The notes under the pieces are model-generated. The model made no database searches and was not told where the DNA came from. It saw nothing but the letters and a program-made list of their open reading frames with translations. Below are positions 18,566 through 27,730 of a stretch of 64,000 nt of DNA, one piece after another; position 1 is the stretch's first letter; each line of letters opens with the position of its first letter. Source of the DNA: Bacteroidales bacterium (GTDB taxonomy: Bacteria; Bacteroidota; Bacteroidia; Bacteroidales; Porphyromonadaceae); contig SFHG01000006.1 of the NCBI GenBank assembly GCA_004555765.1, positions 5,554 through 69,553 of the forward strand. The letters run 5' to 3'. The position numbers and the translations under genes were made by a program.

Positions 18566-20113
18566 ATGAACATTACAATAAGAAGAATGATCGCAGCTTC
18601 GCTGCTTTCAGTTTCCGCCGTATCTTTTTCGGGGTGTGACAAGTTCCTCGAGACTATGCCGGATATGCGGACGGAGTTGGATACGGAGGAGAAAGTAACC
18701 AATATCTTGGTAGCCGCTTATCCTACACTTCTCCCAATGGGCATATTGGAGCACAGGACAGATAACGTAAGCGATAACGGCGATATATACCCCCTCCCGG
18801 ATGAGATTTTTATCCAAGAAAACTATCGTTGGAAGGGTAATACAGACCCCGATTGGGACACCACACAAGGTCTTTGGGAGAAGTGTTATATGGCCATTTC
18901 CAATGCCAATCAAGCATTGGAGGCCATCGAAAACTTAGGCGGGCCCAATTCTCCGAGATTGAAGGCTGCCAAGGCAGAGGCTTTGATGTGTCGTGCCTAC
19001 GGTCACTTTATCCTCGTAAATGTATTCTCCCAGGCCTATAACGGACAGACATCGTCCACCGACCTCGGCGTACCCTACGCCATTAAGCCGGAGACGAGCA
19101 TCGGCCTGGAGTACAAGCGTCCGAGCGTGAAAGAGAATTATGAGCAGATTGAAAAGGACATCCTTGAGGCTATGCCCGATATAGCGGAGGACTTCTACTC
19201 CGTCCCGATGTATCACTTCAATAAACGTGCAGCACAAGCTTTCGCTGCTCAGTTCTTCCTCTATTACGAGAAATGGGAATTGGCAGAAAAGTACGCCACG
19301 ACTGTATTGGGCGACAATATCGCGCCTACGCTTCGGGACATTTCTACCTACGCGAAAAAATTCACGAACCCCAAGGAATGGACATACGGATATCATAATG
19401 CCAAAGATCCGGCCAATCTGATGATAGTCGCCACAAGATCATTATGGGGACGTAATTATACCAATCGCCGCTACGCACACACCGGGGCAATCGCAGCCCG
19501 ACAAACGCTTCGCAGTCCGGGGCCGTGGGGATCGAAGTTGTCTGATTATGACGTGCTGTATTACAGGGGTAATGCTGCCCATATGGTATGGTTACCCAAG
19601 TATGAGGAAATCTTTGAGTACACTGATGCCGTAGCCGGCATCGGTCAGCCTCACGTGGTTGCGTTTCCTTTTACGACGGATAAGACCCTACTCATCCGAG
19701 CAGAGGCGGAAGTGATGCTCGATAAGTTTGATGCCGCGGCGTCAGACCTGTCGCTCTGGTACCAATCCAAAGGTGGACGTGCTGCAGGACAAAAAGAGAT
19801 CAAAAACTACTACAAATCCCTGATAGAATCCGAGGAAGGCAGTCCCGTCACTAAGCCCCTTCACCCCAAATTTTCACTGGCAGAAGGAGATCAAACTTAC
19901 ATGATGCAGGCTGTATTGCATGCCAAAAGGATTCTCTCGGTACACAGCGGAGAAAGATGGGATGACATCAAGCGTTATGGCATTGAGGTGACCCACAATC
20001 TCTTTCATGAAGATCCGATTGTCCTCAAATCCGATGACCCGCGAAAAGCTCTGCCTATCCCTGATCCCGTCGTGAAATCCGGCTTAGAGCCCAATCCGAG
20101 CAACAACCTCTAA
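18566..20113 (+). CDS. SusD/RagB-family surface lipoprotein
   Basis: A 515-residue lipoprotein with lipobox SFSGC (Cys24) followed by DKFLETMPD, a family-typical N-terminus. An alpha-helical TPR-like core follows with LWEKCYMAISNANQALEAIE and the C-terminal RGERWDD-like block SGERWDDIKRYG. SusD proteins cap the SusC barrel and bind substrate at the cell surface. It starts 20 bp after SusC. Confidence 0.93.
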   Translation: MNITIRRMIAASLLSVSAVSFSGCDKFLETMPDMRTELDTEEKVTNILVAAYPTLLPMGILEHRTDNVSDNGDIYPLPDEIFIQENYRWKGNTDPDWDTTQGLWEKCYMAISNANQALEAIENLGGPNSPRLKAAKAEALMCRAYGHFILVNVFSQAYNGQTSSTDLGVPYAIKPETSIGLEYKRPSVKENYEQIEKDILEAMPDIAEDFYSVPMYHFNKRAAQAFAAQFFLYYEKWELAEKYATTVLGDNIAPTLRDISTYAKKFTNPKEWTYGYHNAKDPANLMIVATRSLWGRNYTNRRYAHTGAIAARQTLRSPGPWGSKLSDYDVLYYRGNAAHMVWLPKYEEIFEYTDAVAGIGQPHVVAFPFTTDKTLLIRAEAEVMLDKFDAAASDLSLWYQSKGGRAAGQKEIKNYYKSLIESEEGSPVTKPLHPKFSLAEGDQTYMMQAVLHAKRILSVHSGERWDDIKRYGIEVTHNLFHEDPIVLKSDDPRKALPIPDPVVKSGLEPNPSNNL

Positions 20114-20140
20114 TAATACGATGTCAGCAGACAAGAAATA

Positions 20141-21253
20141 ATGATGAATAGATTCTTTTACAACAGATATACACTGAGTACCCTCTTTGCGGTGGCTTTA
20201 AGTGCCGTTGTCGCAGGGTGCAGTATGGATCAACCGGATGGGGATACCTCAGTAATCAAGAAGCCCACCACGGAGAAAAATGCCTTCGATAAGTGGCTCC
20301 AAAAAAATTACGTGGATGCCTACAATGTCGACTTCAAGTATAGGATGGAGGATAATGAGCGCGATAGAAGCAAACAGCTTGTACCGGCGACTATCCAAAA
20401 CTCTATGAAGCTGGCGAGTATATTCCGTCACTCCTGGTTTGGAGTATATGACGAAGTGGCCGGTGCGCATTTTATGCGCCGACTCGCACCGCGAGTCATA
20501 CACATCATCGGCTCTGCGTCGTGGAATAATGATGGAACCATTGTTTTGGCGACAGCAGAGGGCGGACTAAAGGTAACCATATATCGTGCAAACTGGGTGG
20601 ACGAATCAAATCCGGAAGACCTTAATGAGATGTTCTTCAAGACAATGCACCATGAATTCACCCACATCTTACACCAAAATGTAAAGTGGCCGCAGGAGTA
20701 CAATGTAATCAGTGCCGGCAGCTATTCTCCATCTTCTTGGCATAACCGCAGAGATATGTCCGAATATGCCAGTCTCGGCTTCGTGACCGCTTATGCAGGA
20801 CACTCACCCAGTGAAGACATTACCGAGCTAACCGCATGCTATATCACTTATAGCCAGGCTCAATGGGATGCGGTTTTCAAGGCTGCGGGCGAGGAAGGGT
20901 CTGCGAAATTGCGCCAAAAGTTGGAAATCATGAAAGGATATATGAAGGATAACTGGAATATCGATATGGATGTGCTCCGTGACGTTAATAACCGTCGCCT
21001 CCATGAGATTCCCCAGCTCAATCTCATCGAACCGGACTGGCGTCCGCTTTTTGAGCAGGTTCAACCGCCTTTGGCAGCCCCGTCCGTCGCCGCCAGAGCT
21101 GCATTCTATGAAGCAGGCAATAAGGCGATGGAAATCCAGATGAGAAAAGAGAATGGCAGCAAGACTGCTTCTCACGACCTATGCTATATTGCCACTCAGC
21201 TTGGAGACCACCTCGGTCACGCAGACGAAAAAGGTGGTGTACACGTCAACTAA
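20141..21253 (+). CDS. Putative zinc-binding metallopeptidase lipoprotein (HExxH)
   Basis: A 370-residue lipoprotein (VVAGC, Cys27) with the zincin motif HHEFTHILHQ (H171, E172, H175) and a likely third ligand region SEDITELTACY. It matches the Bacteroidota putative zinc-binding metallopeptidase family often encoded directly after SusC/SusD. Presumably it is surface-anchored and cleaves polypeptide to feed the transporter, though proteolysis has not been shown for most members. ATG at 20141 or 20144 are equally possible. The TAA stop overlaps a possible start (TAATG) of the next gene. Confidence 0.85.
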   Translation: MMNRFFYNRYTLSTLFAVALSAVVAGCSMDQPDGDTSVIKKPTTEKNAFDKWLQKNYVDAYNVDFKYRMEDNERDRSKQLVPATIQNSMKLASIFRHSWFGVYDEVAGAHFMRRLAPRVIHIIGSASWNNDGTIVLATAEGGLKVTIYRANWVDESNPEDLNEMFFKTMHHEFTHILHQNVKWPQEYNVISAGSYSPSSWHNRRDMSEYASLGFVTAYAGHSPSEDITELTACYITYSQAQWDAVFKAAGEEGSAKLRQKLEIMKGYMKDNWNIDMDVLRDVNNRRLHEIPQLNLIEPDWRPLFEQVQPPLAAPSVAARAAFYEAGNKAMEIQMRKENGSKTASHDLCYIATQLGDHLGHADEKGGVHVN

Positions 21254-21270
21254 TGGAAAAAGGTTCAACC

Positions 21271-22542
21271 ATGAAAAAAGATACTTTTTACCGTATTCTG
21301 GTGCTATCCCTAATCATTGGGGCAAGTGCCTGCACGCCTCAAAACAAGCCGATCTTTGAGAAATCCGCCAGTGAACGCACCGCTGAAGCGATGGATGCGC
21401 TGCAGGAAAAACTCCTCAGCTCGCCCAACGGCTGGATCGGGGAGTACTACCCGGGAACTACTCAGTATGGCGGTTATGTGCTCAGTTTCGTATTCACGAA
21501 AGAAGGAGAAGCCTTTATTTCCTCTGAAGTGCTCGAAGATATGCAGAAGCCCGAGCGAAGCCAGTATATTGTGGGCTCCGATGCAGGTGTCTCGCTTAAT
21601 TTCGTGACTTACAATAAAGCGCTGCATTTCTTTGCGGATCCCGACTACAGAGTCGGAGGCGGTGTGAGCAAAGGGTTTGAAGGAGATTATGAGTTTCTTC
21701 TGATGGAGGACACGCACCCCGATACCATTTTCTTGAAAGGGAAAACCAAGGGTCAGATCCTCAAGCTCTTCAAGCCCAAGACCGCAGCAAGTGACTATCT
21801 CAAAAAGAGTATGGACACCTACGGCATTGCTTTTAATCAAGACTTCATCAGGGAAAATGTCAAGGATTCTTATGCCGGAACCTTAGGAGGTAAGGAAACC
21901 GTACTTTTCTTTGGCAAATACAATACTCTGTATTACTTGGACGAAAAGGGCAATAAAATCGATGTCCCGTTTGTTCCCACCCCGGAGGGCATTAGGTTGC
22001 ACACGCCCTTGAACGGAATCGAGTATTTGGTTTTCAATGTCAAGGACAAGACGCTGACCGCACAGGGAACATCTTTGTCAATGAGAGAAGATCCCAATTA
22101 CAAGTATTACACCGAGTTCTTGGGAGACTATACAGTGGATGCCAACGGTGCAGTATATGACGTCAAGTTCGAGAAAGCAGGCAACACACGGTATAAAATC
22201 ACCTCTCCCCAATGGAACTACCACATCTATGCCTCTTTTGATGCTCCTAACCGCCGTTTTACGATCAATGTACAGGAGATCGAAACCAAGCCCGGCACAA
22301 AGCTGGTAATGTGGGACACCAACGAAGGTTACCTCGCTTGGGGCGAAGAGATCGGTGTGTACTCCGAGAAAATCGACACAGGAGACGGATCTGTCGCTTA
22401 CAAATTAGTCGACAATAAGGTATGGGGTAGCTCTAAGGCAGACTCATTCTATATGAGAGACATGAATGGCAAAAAAGAAGACAAGTCTCTTAAACCCAGC
22501 ATAATTGTTCGTCCTATATTCAAGAAGAAACAACTATCATGA
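21271..22542 (+). CDS. DUF4302-family lipoprotein
   Basis: A 423-residue lipoprotein with MKKDTFYRILVLSLIIGASAC (Cys21). An in-frame ATG at 21253, overlapping the preceding stop as TAATG, would add six residues; the one chosen gives the normal signal length. The region NGWIGEYYPGTTQYGGY and the beta-rich body match DUF4302 proteins found after SusCD-metallopeptidase genes. Function unknown; probably a surface accessory or binding component of the import system. It overlaps the next gene by 4 bases. Confidence 0.8.
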   Translation: MKKDTFYRILVLSLIIGASACTPQNKPIFEKSASERTAEAMDALQEKLLSSPNGWIGEYYPGTTQYGGYVLSFVFTKEGEAFISSEVLEDMQKPERSQYIVGSDAGVSLNFVTYNKALHFFADPDYRVGGGVSKGFEGDYEFLLMEDTHPDTIFLKGKTKGQILKLFKPKTAASDYLKKSMDTYGIAFNQDFIRENVKDSYAGTLGGKETVLFFGKYNTLYYLDEKGNKIDVPFVPTPEGIRLHTPLNGIEYLVFNVKDKTLTAQGTSLSMREDPNYKYYTEFLGDYTVDANGAVYDVKFEKAGNTRYKITSPQWNYHIYASFDAPNRRFTINVQEIETKPGTKLVMWDTNEGYLAWGEEIGVYSEKIDTGDGSVAYKLVDNKVWGSSKADSFYMRDMNGKKEDKSLKPSIIVRPIFKKKQLS

Positions 22543-23657
22543 AACACCTATCCGGTATCTACACAGGACTCCTTCTGGCTGTCGTCACGGGGTTTGTACT
22601 CGTTGGTTGCTCCAAAAAGGACGACAGTCAAATAAATCCTTTTAACCCTGCAGAGATTAACTTGCAGGTAGTTTCCGCCGATGTCGTATATGGAGCCGGC
22701 GGGGGCTCGGGAGCCATACAAATGAATAGCTCAGACTTTACCTTCACGCTCGAGGACGATTGGCTGACGGCAGAGAAGGCAGGCAATAAAATCAACCTCA
22801 CCGTACGGCAAAACGGCACACCTAATCTGCGTACTGCCATGATTAAGATCAAGGATGCCACGACGGAAGGAGTGGGTAACGTCCAGATGGTCTCCGTAAG
22901 TCAGTACGGAGTCGCCAATATTATGGATATCAGCCCGATTTATGCCTCTCTGAAAGGACAAACGATTACTTTTGATCTCTCAAAGGTCGTCGACCCGGTC
23001 AAGATTACGTTCCCGAACGGGGAAAACGAATGGATCAAGTATTCCATCGATGGCAAGACTCTGAAAATTGAGGTGTTACCTACCTCAAAAGACAGATCCG
23101 GTGAGATCGTGATAACTGCCGGCGTTATGAAGAAAGTCGTCCCGGTCACGCAGCAGGTTCAGTACGCCGATTTAATCGGCTCGTATAACGCCAATTTTTT
23201 GTTGGAATTCAATTGGAAAAAAAGTGAGCAAAACCAGACTTGGACACTTAGTCCGCTCGAGGAAGGCAAGAGCTTCGTCCTCTCCGGTTTCGGAATGGAT
23301 CTTATCGTCAATTATGATGCCGCCAATCGCACCTTGATCCTACCGGTCGGAATTCACGACCTTAAGGGCAATCCCCAAGGCGTTGCTCTGGCCGCATGGG
23401 TTGCCGGGGAATTCGGCTCGGGAAGTCTGTGGCCACATACGGACTTCTATTTCGAGGCTCCGATGAATACGGAGACACCCACGCCCGAGTTCAAGTTCGC
23501 CTTCAAGACCAAGGGAACCAAATACACCATCGAGATTGACGGCAAGGACACCGAAGTCTTTCCGAAGGGTATGATTCTATGGGGAAATTCCGGTCAATAT
23601 AAGCCTGCTGAGGGCAAGTTCTCCCAATTGTGCGATCTTACCCTGACGAAGATTTAA
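22539..23657 (+). CDS. BACON-like surface lipoprotein, last gene of the SusCD operon
   Basis: A 372-residue lipoprotein (VLVGC, Cys24). Residues about 35-210 form two beta-sandwich repeats resembling BACON domains (DDWLTAEKAGNKINLTVRQN; EWIKYSIDGKTLKIEV). The C-terminal 160 residues are a separate beta-rich region (FNWKKSEQNQTWTLSPLEEG) that I do not recognise. BACON domains are usually spacers or ligand binders, so it may be the SusE/F-like glycan or protein binder of this system. Its ATG overlaps the previous stop. Confidence 0.75.
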   Translation: MKHLSGIYTGLLLAVVTGFVLVGCSKKDDSQINPFNPAEINLQVVSADVVYGAGGGSGAIQMNSSDFTFTLEDDWLTAEKAGNKINLTVRQNGTPNLRTAMIKIKDATTEGVGNVQMVSVSQYGVANIMDISPIYASLKGQTITFDLSKVVDPVKITFPNGENEWIKYSIDGKTLKIEVLPTSKDRSGEIVITAGVMKKVVPVTQQVQYADLIGSYNANFLLEFNWKKSEQNQTWTLSPLEEGKSFVLSGFGMDLIVNYDAANRTLILPVGIHDLKGNPQGVALAAWVAGEFGSGSLWPHTDFYFEAPMNTETPTPEFKFAFKTKGTKYTIEIDGKDTEVFPKGMILWGNSGQYKPAEGKFSQLCDLTLTKI

Positions 23658-23678
23658 TCTTTCCTATTTTCCCAAAAA

Positions 23679-23722
23679 GGGGGTGTGTCGATACTAAGAG
23701 CTTTCGGCACACCCTCTTTCTT
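23679..23722 (+). terminator. Intrinsic terminator closing the SusCD operon
   Basis: Stem GGGGTGTGTCGA with TCGGCACACCCT and a downstream CTTTCTTT. The sequence is almost a copy of the terminator at 15005-15043, so the five-gene operon is flanked by two related hairpins. The rest of the spacer to 23919 shows nothing clear. Confidence 0.85.
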
Positions 23723-23919
23723 TGTAGGGAGGCGCGGGCAAAAGGGGAAAAAGTGAACTTTTTTGGTGCGGGGGTGTTATACAAGAGGAAACAGAGAAGC
23801 TTAGCGAAGCAGCCCCGTCCGAGGACGGGAAATGGTTCGGTTCTCTGCGACCGGCGTGGAGGCACTCCTTTTCAAAAAGAGAGTCTCACCCTATCAAACG
23901 AACACATCCTGATTTCAGT

Positions 23920-24684
23920 ATGAACAGAGTCTATTTTTCGGGTCTTGTACTCGCAAGCGCCCTGTCTCTCGCCTCTTGCACGCAGACGGCCACTAAGGAT
24001 GCCGGGGCGGCATCCGGGGATACCCTACCCGCGACTGCAGAGGCAGTGACACAAGAAACAGATAATTTTGTAACCCCCCAGTATTTACAAGGTATGAAAG
24101 TCGAACTCATCAAACTCCCCTACGCCGCTAACGCGCTCGAACCCGTCATCAGCGAAGAAACCATCAATCTTCACCACGGCAAGCACCTCAACGCTTACGT
24201 CACGACGCTCAATTCCCTCATCGAAGGCACAGACTTCGCGCATAAAGACCTCGTGGAAATCGTACGCACCAGTGAAGGCAAGATGTTCAACCAAGCAGGT
24301 CAGACCCTGAACCATAACCTCTACTTCCTGCAGTTTGCCCCCAAGGCTGATGCAAAGAAAAAGCCCGAAGGCGACCTCCTCGCCGCTATCGAAAAGAAGT
24401 GGGGCTCTTTTGATAAGTTCAAAGAAGAGATGACCTCCACGGCCGCCGGCATCTTCGGATCCGGATGGGCATTTCTTGCGACAAACAAGGCGGGTGACCT
24501 CTCCATCGAAGTAGGCAAAAATGCCGAAAACCCCGTCACGAACGGGCTCGAACCACTCGTAGCCATCGACGTGTGGGAACACGCTTACTACGTGGACTAC
24601 AAAAATGTCCGCGCCGATCACCTCAAAGCCCTTTGGGACATCATCGACTGGAAAGTGGTCGAAGATCGCTACGCCAAGAGATAA
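23920..24684 (+). CDS. sodB: Superoxide dismutase (Fe/Mn) with lipoprotein leader
   Basis: 254 residues, about 60 longer than usual. The core starts at M59 (ATG 24094, MKVELIKLPYAANALEP) and has metal ligands H85, H132, D217 and H221 (DVWEHAYYVDY). Ahead of it is a full lipoprotein signal, MNRVYFSGLVLASALSLASC (Cys20), and a 38-residue Ala/Thr-rich spacer. So the product may be a membrane-anchored periplasmic or surface enzyme that removes superoxide outside the cytoplasm, unlike the cytosolic SOD of related bacteria. An internal start at 24094 could make a cytosolic form; I see no strong ribosome site to decide. Fe versus Mn use cannot be settled by reading. Confidence 0.92.
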   Translation: MNRVYFSGLVLASALSLASCTQTATKDAGAASGDTLPATAEAVTQETDNFVTPQYLQGMKVELIKLPYAANALEPVISEETINLHHGKHLNAYVTTLNSLIEGTDFAHKDLVEIVRTSEGKMFNQAGQTLNHNLYFLQFAPKADAKKKPEGDLLAAIEKKWGSFDKFKEEMTSTAAGIFGSGWAFLATNKAGDLSIEVGKNAENPVTNGLEPLVAIDVWEHAYYVDYKNVRADHLKALWDIIDWKVVEDRYAKR

Positions 24685-24706
24685 GATAATCCGCTTCATA
24701 GCGGGA

Positions 24707-24747
24707 AGGCTCAATCGCAAAGCTGTTGCGGTTGAGCCTTTCTTTTT
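24707..24747 (+). terminator. Intrinsic terminator of sod
   Basis: AGGCTCAATCGCAA (24707-24720) pairs with TTGCGGTTGAGCCT (24726-24739) with one mismatch, followed by TTCTTTTT. Confidence 0.92.
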
Positions 24748-24830
24748 CGGTCTGTATCCCGCGATGACGAGACACAGAGCGAAGTTTCTGCCTCGGTACG
24801 GTCAAAAAATATTTTTTGACCCGTAGGTCT
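24748..24830. repeat. Palindromic element E4 with AT-rich perfect palindrome
   Basis: Words GGTCTGTATCCCGCG and CGAGACACAGAGCG precede GGTACG. Then comes a perfect 22-bp palindrome at 24800-24821 (GGTC, A6, T, A, T6, GACC). Lying between convergent sod and nrdG, it is a good bidirectional terminator, especially for the minus-strand nrdDG operon. Confidence 0.88.
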
Positions 24831-24866
24831 TACTCTTGGGCTTTCAAAGCCAGGCTCTCGAAGCCT

Positions 24867-25331
24867 TCACTTCGTCCAAAAAAGAGGAGTGATGTCTTCC
24901 ATTCGGGAACCGGAGATGCGGTACAGGCGCTGGTTCGTGGTGGTAGCAGTCAGAGGTCCGAGGTGAGCGAGGTAGGGACCGAGCTTGATGTAGTCGAAGA
25001 GACTTATGTCGAGCCCTTTGGGAAGGACAGACCTGCCACTGTACCACCCGACGCGGAGAGCAGGGTACTCCTTGCGGAGATAGCCGGCAAGCGTCCGGAT
25101 GCCGTCCGTGTCACCATCTCCGCCCAAAAAGCAGAGACAGGTGATTTCGCCCCGATTACGGGCAATCATTTCGTCCAAAAGCTTCTCCGTCAGTACTTCT
25201 CCCACATCTGCCCAGAGGTATTTGCTGTGGCACCCCGGACACCGACACGGGCAGCCGCTCAGACTCAGCGCCAAAGTCGTCTCACCGGGTATCTCCGAAA
25301 AAACGACGGTCGTTTCCGCTACCTTCAGCAT
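24867..25331 (-). CDS. nrdG: Anaerobic ribonucleotide reductase activating protein
   Basis: A 154-residue radical-SAM activase. The 4Fe-4S cysteines are C27, C31 and C34 in SGCPCRCPGCH, with an extra C29. FLGGDGD is the usual Gly-rich SAM region. It makes the glycyl radical on NrdD under anaerobic conditions. The start overlaps the end of nrdD by 7 bases, so the two are coupled. Confidence 0.94.
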   Translation of the reverse strand: MLKVAETTVVFSEIPGETTLALSLSGCPCRCPGCHSKYLWADVGEVLTEKLLDEMIARNRGEITCLCFLGGDGDTDGIRTLAGYLRKEYPALRVGWYSGRSVLPKGLDISLFDYIKLGPYLAHLGPLTATTTNQRLYRISGSRMEDITPLFWTK

Positions 25332-27430
25332 TGGAGAGCCGGCTGTTCTTTCGGGGCATAGTACCTGTCAGCGGCTTCCTTTTGGCGGGCTTCGGAGAAG
25401 TTGCTGACGCGCTTGAGGTAGCCGATGATACGGGTAAGGTAGTCCACGTTTTGGGAGTGACAGACCGGACACTCCTTGAGGTGCCGTTTGTCGATGTGTC
25501 CGCAGTCGTTGCAGACGGTATTGGGGATGTTGAAGGTGAAGTAATTGCAACCCTCTTTTGCCGCCACGCCGAGGAGGCTGAGGTACTGGGCTTTGGAGAG
25601 GTGTTCGTCGAGATTGAGGTGGAGCGCCGATCCGCCTGTCAGGTGCGCCACATAGGGGGCTCCGTGGAGGCGGAATTTTTCCAAAACATCCGTTCCCTCG
25701 TCCTCCACGATGTAGAAATAGCTGTTGTAGCAGTCTCTGGGGACGAAATAGCCGTCCTCCCTATCCCACTTGGCGTGCTTTACGCCGACATTTTCGGCAG
25801 GAATCATTTCGCAGTTGAACATCACCTCCCTTGTGCGGTACTTTTTATTGTACGCTTCGACCAGTCCCAGGACATCGCGGACAAACTCCCGGTAGCGGGG
25901 ATTGTCGGTGATGGGGATACCGAGGAACTCCGCGGCCTCCACGAGACCATTCACACCGATGGTGAGGTACTGCCGGGAGAGATTGATGTAGCCGGCGTCG
26001 AAGAGGGGAAGCATCCCGGCTTTTTGGAAGTCCTTGAGGTTTTCGTTGTACGCAAGCTGCACCCTGTGACAGAGGTCTATGATCTCCGAGAGATCCGCTT
26101 TGTAATCCCGACCGGCGTTGACCGCGTGCTGGATGCACCTATTGAGGTTGATGGTGAGGACACTCTTGGAGCCTGTGGAGACGCCACCCGCGCCGAGGGT
26201 GTAGCTGAAGGAGTTGTCATTTATTTCGTTACGGAGCCGGCAGCAACTCGAGAGCGAGTCGGCGTTGTCGCTCATATAGGTAAAGAAAGAGTGCCCTTCC
26301 GAGTACATCTCCGCCGTGAAGTCGCCCCACTCCTCGTCTTTCGGCTTGCCATTTTCGCTCAGCAGCGCCATAGTCTCGACGGGGAATGTGAGCATCGTCT
26401 TGAGTCGCTCGGCATTGAACCATTTCATAAAGCGCTTCTGCAGCCAAGAGAGTCCGGGCCAGTCCGGTTTGCTCTCGTCGGGGAACCGGAACTCCCCGAA
26501 GATACTGTCGAAATAGTATCTGTCGTAGTAGGAGATGTTCCAAAAGACAGCCTGATAGTTGCGCGCCCCGGTAGGCTGATTGATGGAGTAGACCACCTGC
26601 TCGAAGCAGTCGGTGATCACTTTGTCGATGGAGCGTCTTTTGAGGGAAAGATCAACGACCTTGTCGGGGTCTTTGTAGTAATCGGTGCCGTACTCTTTGC
26701 CGAGGAAGTAATTCATATACATCAAAAACTCCGGTGTGGCACACGCCCCGCTGAGCATACTCGAGACCATAAAGACCATATTGATGAACCCGCCGCAGAA
26801 GGACTTCAAGTTGGTCGGCGCAGTACTATTCCCGCCTATGGAGACGGTGCCGCCGATGAGCCAGGGGTACATCGTGATGGAAGCGCAGTAGGGGGCGAGG
26901 GAGGTCTCGTCATTCTTGTAGATAAAATGGTGCTCCAGTCGGTCAATGTACTCGTCAGCGACAGACTTACCGTACATTTTCTTGAGGCGGTCGGTGATGA
27001 GCCTGCGATTGAGACGGATGAAGCTCGCTTTGGGAAGCTCACCGATGAGGGTGGCGATGTTTTTGTGCTCCACGTTGGCGTTGGCGTCAAACTTGGAGCC
27101 GGAAGCCGCGTTGGATGCGTGACAGTAGTCGTTGATGAACTTGATCCGGCTCAGCGTCTCCCTATCCTCGGTGTGCTTCTGACGGTAGAGCATAAAGGAC
27201 TTGGCTACGCTGAAGTGTCCCTCGCTCATCAGCGCGACTTCGACTTGGTTTTGGATCTCTTCGACCGTGATGCCGTCGTGGATGGTGAGTTTGGAGAGGA
27301 GTCCGTTGATCGTAGAGAGGGTGACGGGCTCAGAGACGGAGTCGAATGCCTTGATGATGGCGTTCATAATCTTGTCGAGCGAAAACTGCTCCACAAGTCC
27401 GTCGCGCTTTTGGATGGTAAAGTTGGGCAT
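25325..27430 (-). CDS. nrdD: Anaerobic ribonucleoside-triphosphate reductase
   Basis: 701 residues from ATG 27430 (MPNFTIQKRDG); a longer reading adds 14 residues with no family match. An N-terminal ATP-cone (FTIQKRDGLVEQFSLDKI) is followed by the glycyl-radical barrel. Near the end are a CxxC...CxxC zinc site (CNDCGHID, CPVCHS) and the radical Gly in RIIGYL (G670). It reduces NTPs to dNTPs without oxygen and needs NrdG. A minus-strand TACCTTTG box lies about 120 bp upstream. Confidence 0.96.
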   Translation of the reverse strand: MPNFTIQKRDGLVEQFSLDKIMNAIIKAFDSVSEPVTLSTINGLLSKLTIHDGITVEEIQNQVEVALMSEGHFSVAKSFMLYRQKHTEDRETLSRIKFINDYCHASNAASGSKFDANANVEHKNIATLIGELPKASFIRLNRRLITDRLKKMYGKSVADEYIDRLEHHFIYKNDETSLAPYCASITMYPWLIGGTVSIGGNSTAPTNLKSFCGGFINMVFMVSSMLSGACATPEFLMYMNYFLGKEYGTDYYKDPDKVVDLSLKRRSIDKVITDCFEQVVYSINQPTGARNYQAVFWNISYYDRYYFDSIFGEFRFPDESKPDWPGLSWLQKRFMKWFNAERLKTMLTFPVETMALLSENGKPKDEEWGDFTAEMYSEGHSFFTYMSDNADSLSSCCRLRNEINDNSFSYTLGAGGVSTGSKSVLTINLNRCIQHAVNAGRDYKADLSEIIDLCHRVQLAYNENLKDFQKAGMLPLFDAGYINLSRQYLTIGVNGLVEAAEFLGIPITDNPRYREFVRDVLGLVEAYNKKYRTREVMFNCEMIPAENVGVKHAKWDREDGYFVPRDCYNSYFYIVEDEGTDVLEKFRLHGAPYVAHLTGGSALHLNLDEHLSKAQYLSLLGVAAKEGCNYFTFNIPNTVCNDCGHIDKRHLKECPVCHSQNVDYLTRIIGYLKRVSNFSEARQKEAADRYYAPKEQPALQC

Positions 27431-27550
27431 AGTAGATTGGCTTGTATTGGTGTGCTGTATTCCGAAGGACAAAAGTCTCTCGGTCGGTCATTAGGTTTTC
27501 AGAGATTGAGAAGTATGAATCGTCTCCTATTTTGGGAAACTTTTCTTCCG

Positions 27551-27558
27551 CAAAGGTA
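27551..27558 (-). promoter_or_regulatory. Possible -7 box for nrdDG
   Basis: Minus-strand TACCTTTG, an exact TAnnTTTG match, 120 bp before nrdD. The -33 element is not well placed. Confidence 0.4.
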
Positions 27559-27632
27559 GAAAATGTTCCCCAAAATAGAAAACTTTTCCTTCCGAAAATC
27601 CGCAACCGGCATCTGTCGTCATTCGACTAAAT

Positions 27633-27729
27633 TTCGACCCGTATCTCGCGGTGATGAGACACAGACCAAAAATATCAACTGGGTACGGGCAAAAAAATCT
27701 TCCCGGTACGGCCGAAATTTTCCCGACTA
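27633..27729. repeat. Palindromic element E5
   Basis: Words CGACCCGTATCTCGCGGTGATGA, GAGACACAGACCAAA, GGGTACGGGCAAAAAAA and CCCGGTACGGCCGAAA occupy the spacer between tatD (minus strand) and nrdD. The opening GTATCTCGCGGTGATGAGACACAG closely resembles the start of E4. Confidence 0.82.
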
Positions 27730-27730
27730 T

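Noticed and set aside
25331..27559. 742-codon open frame opposite nrdD
   Set aside because: Antisense shadow of nrdD, which has intact ATP-cone, zinc site and radical Gly.
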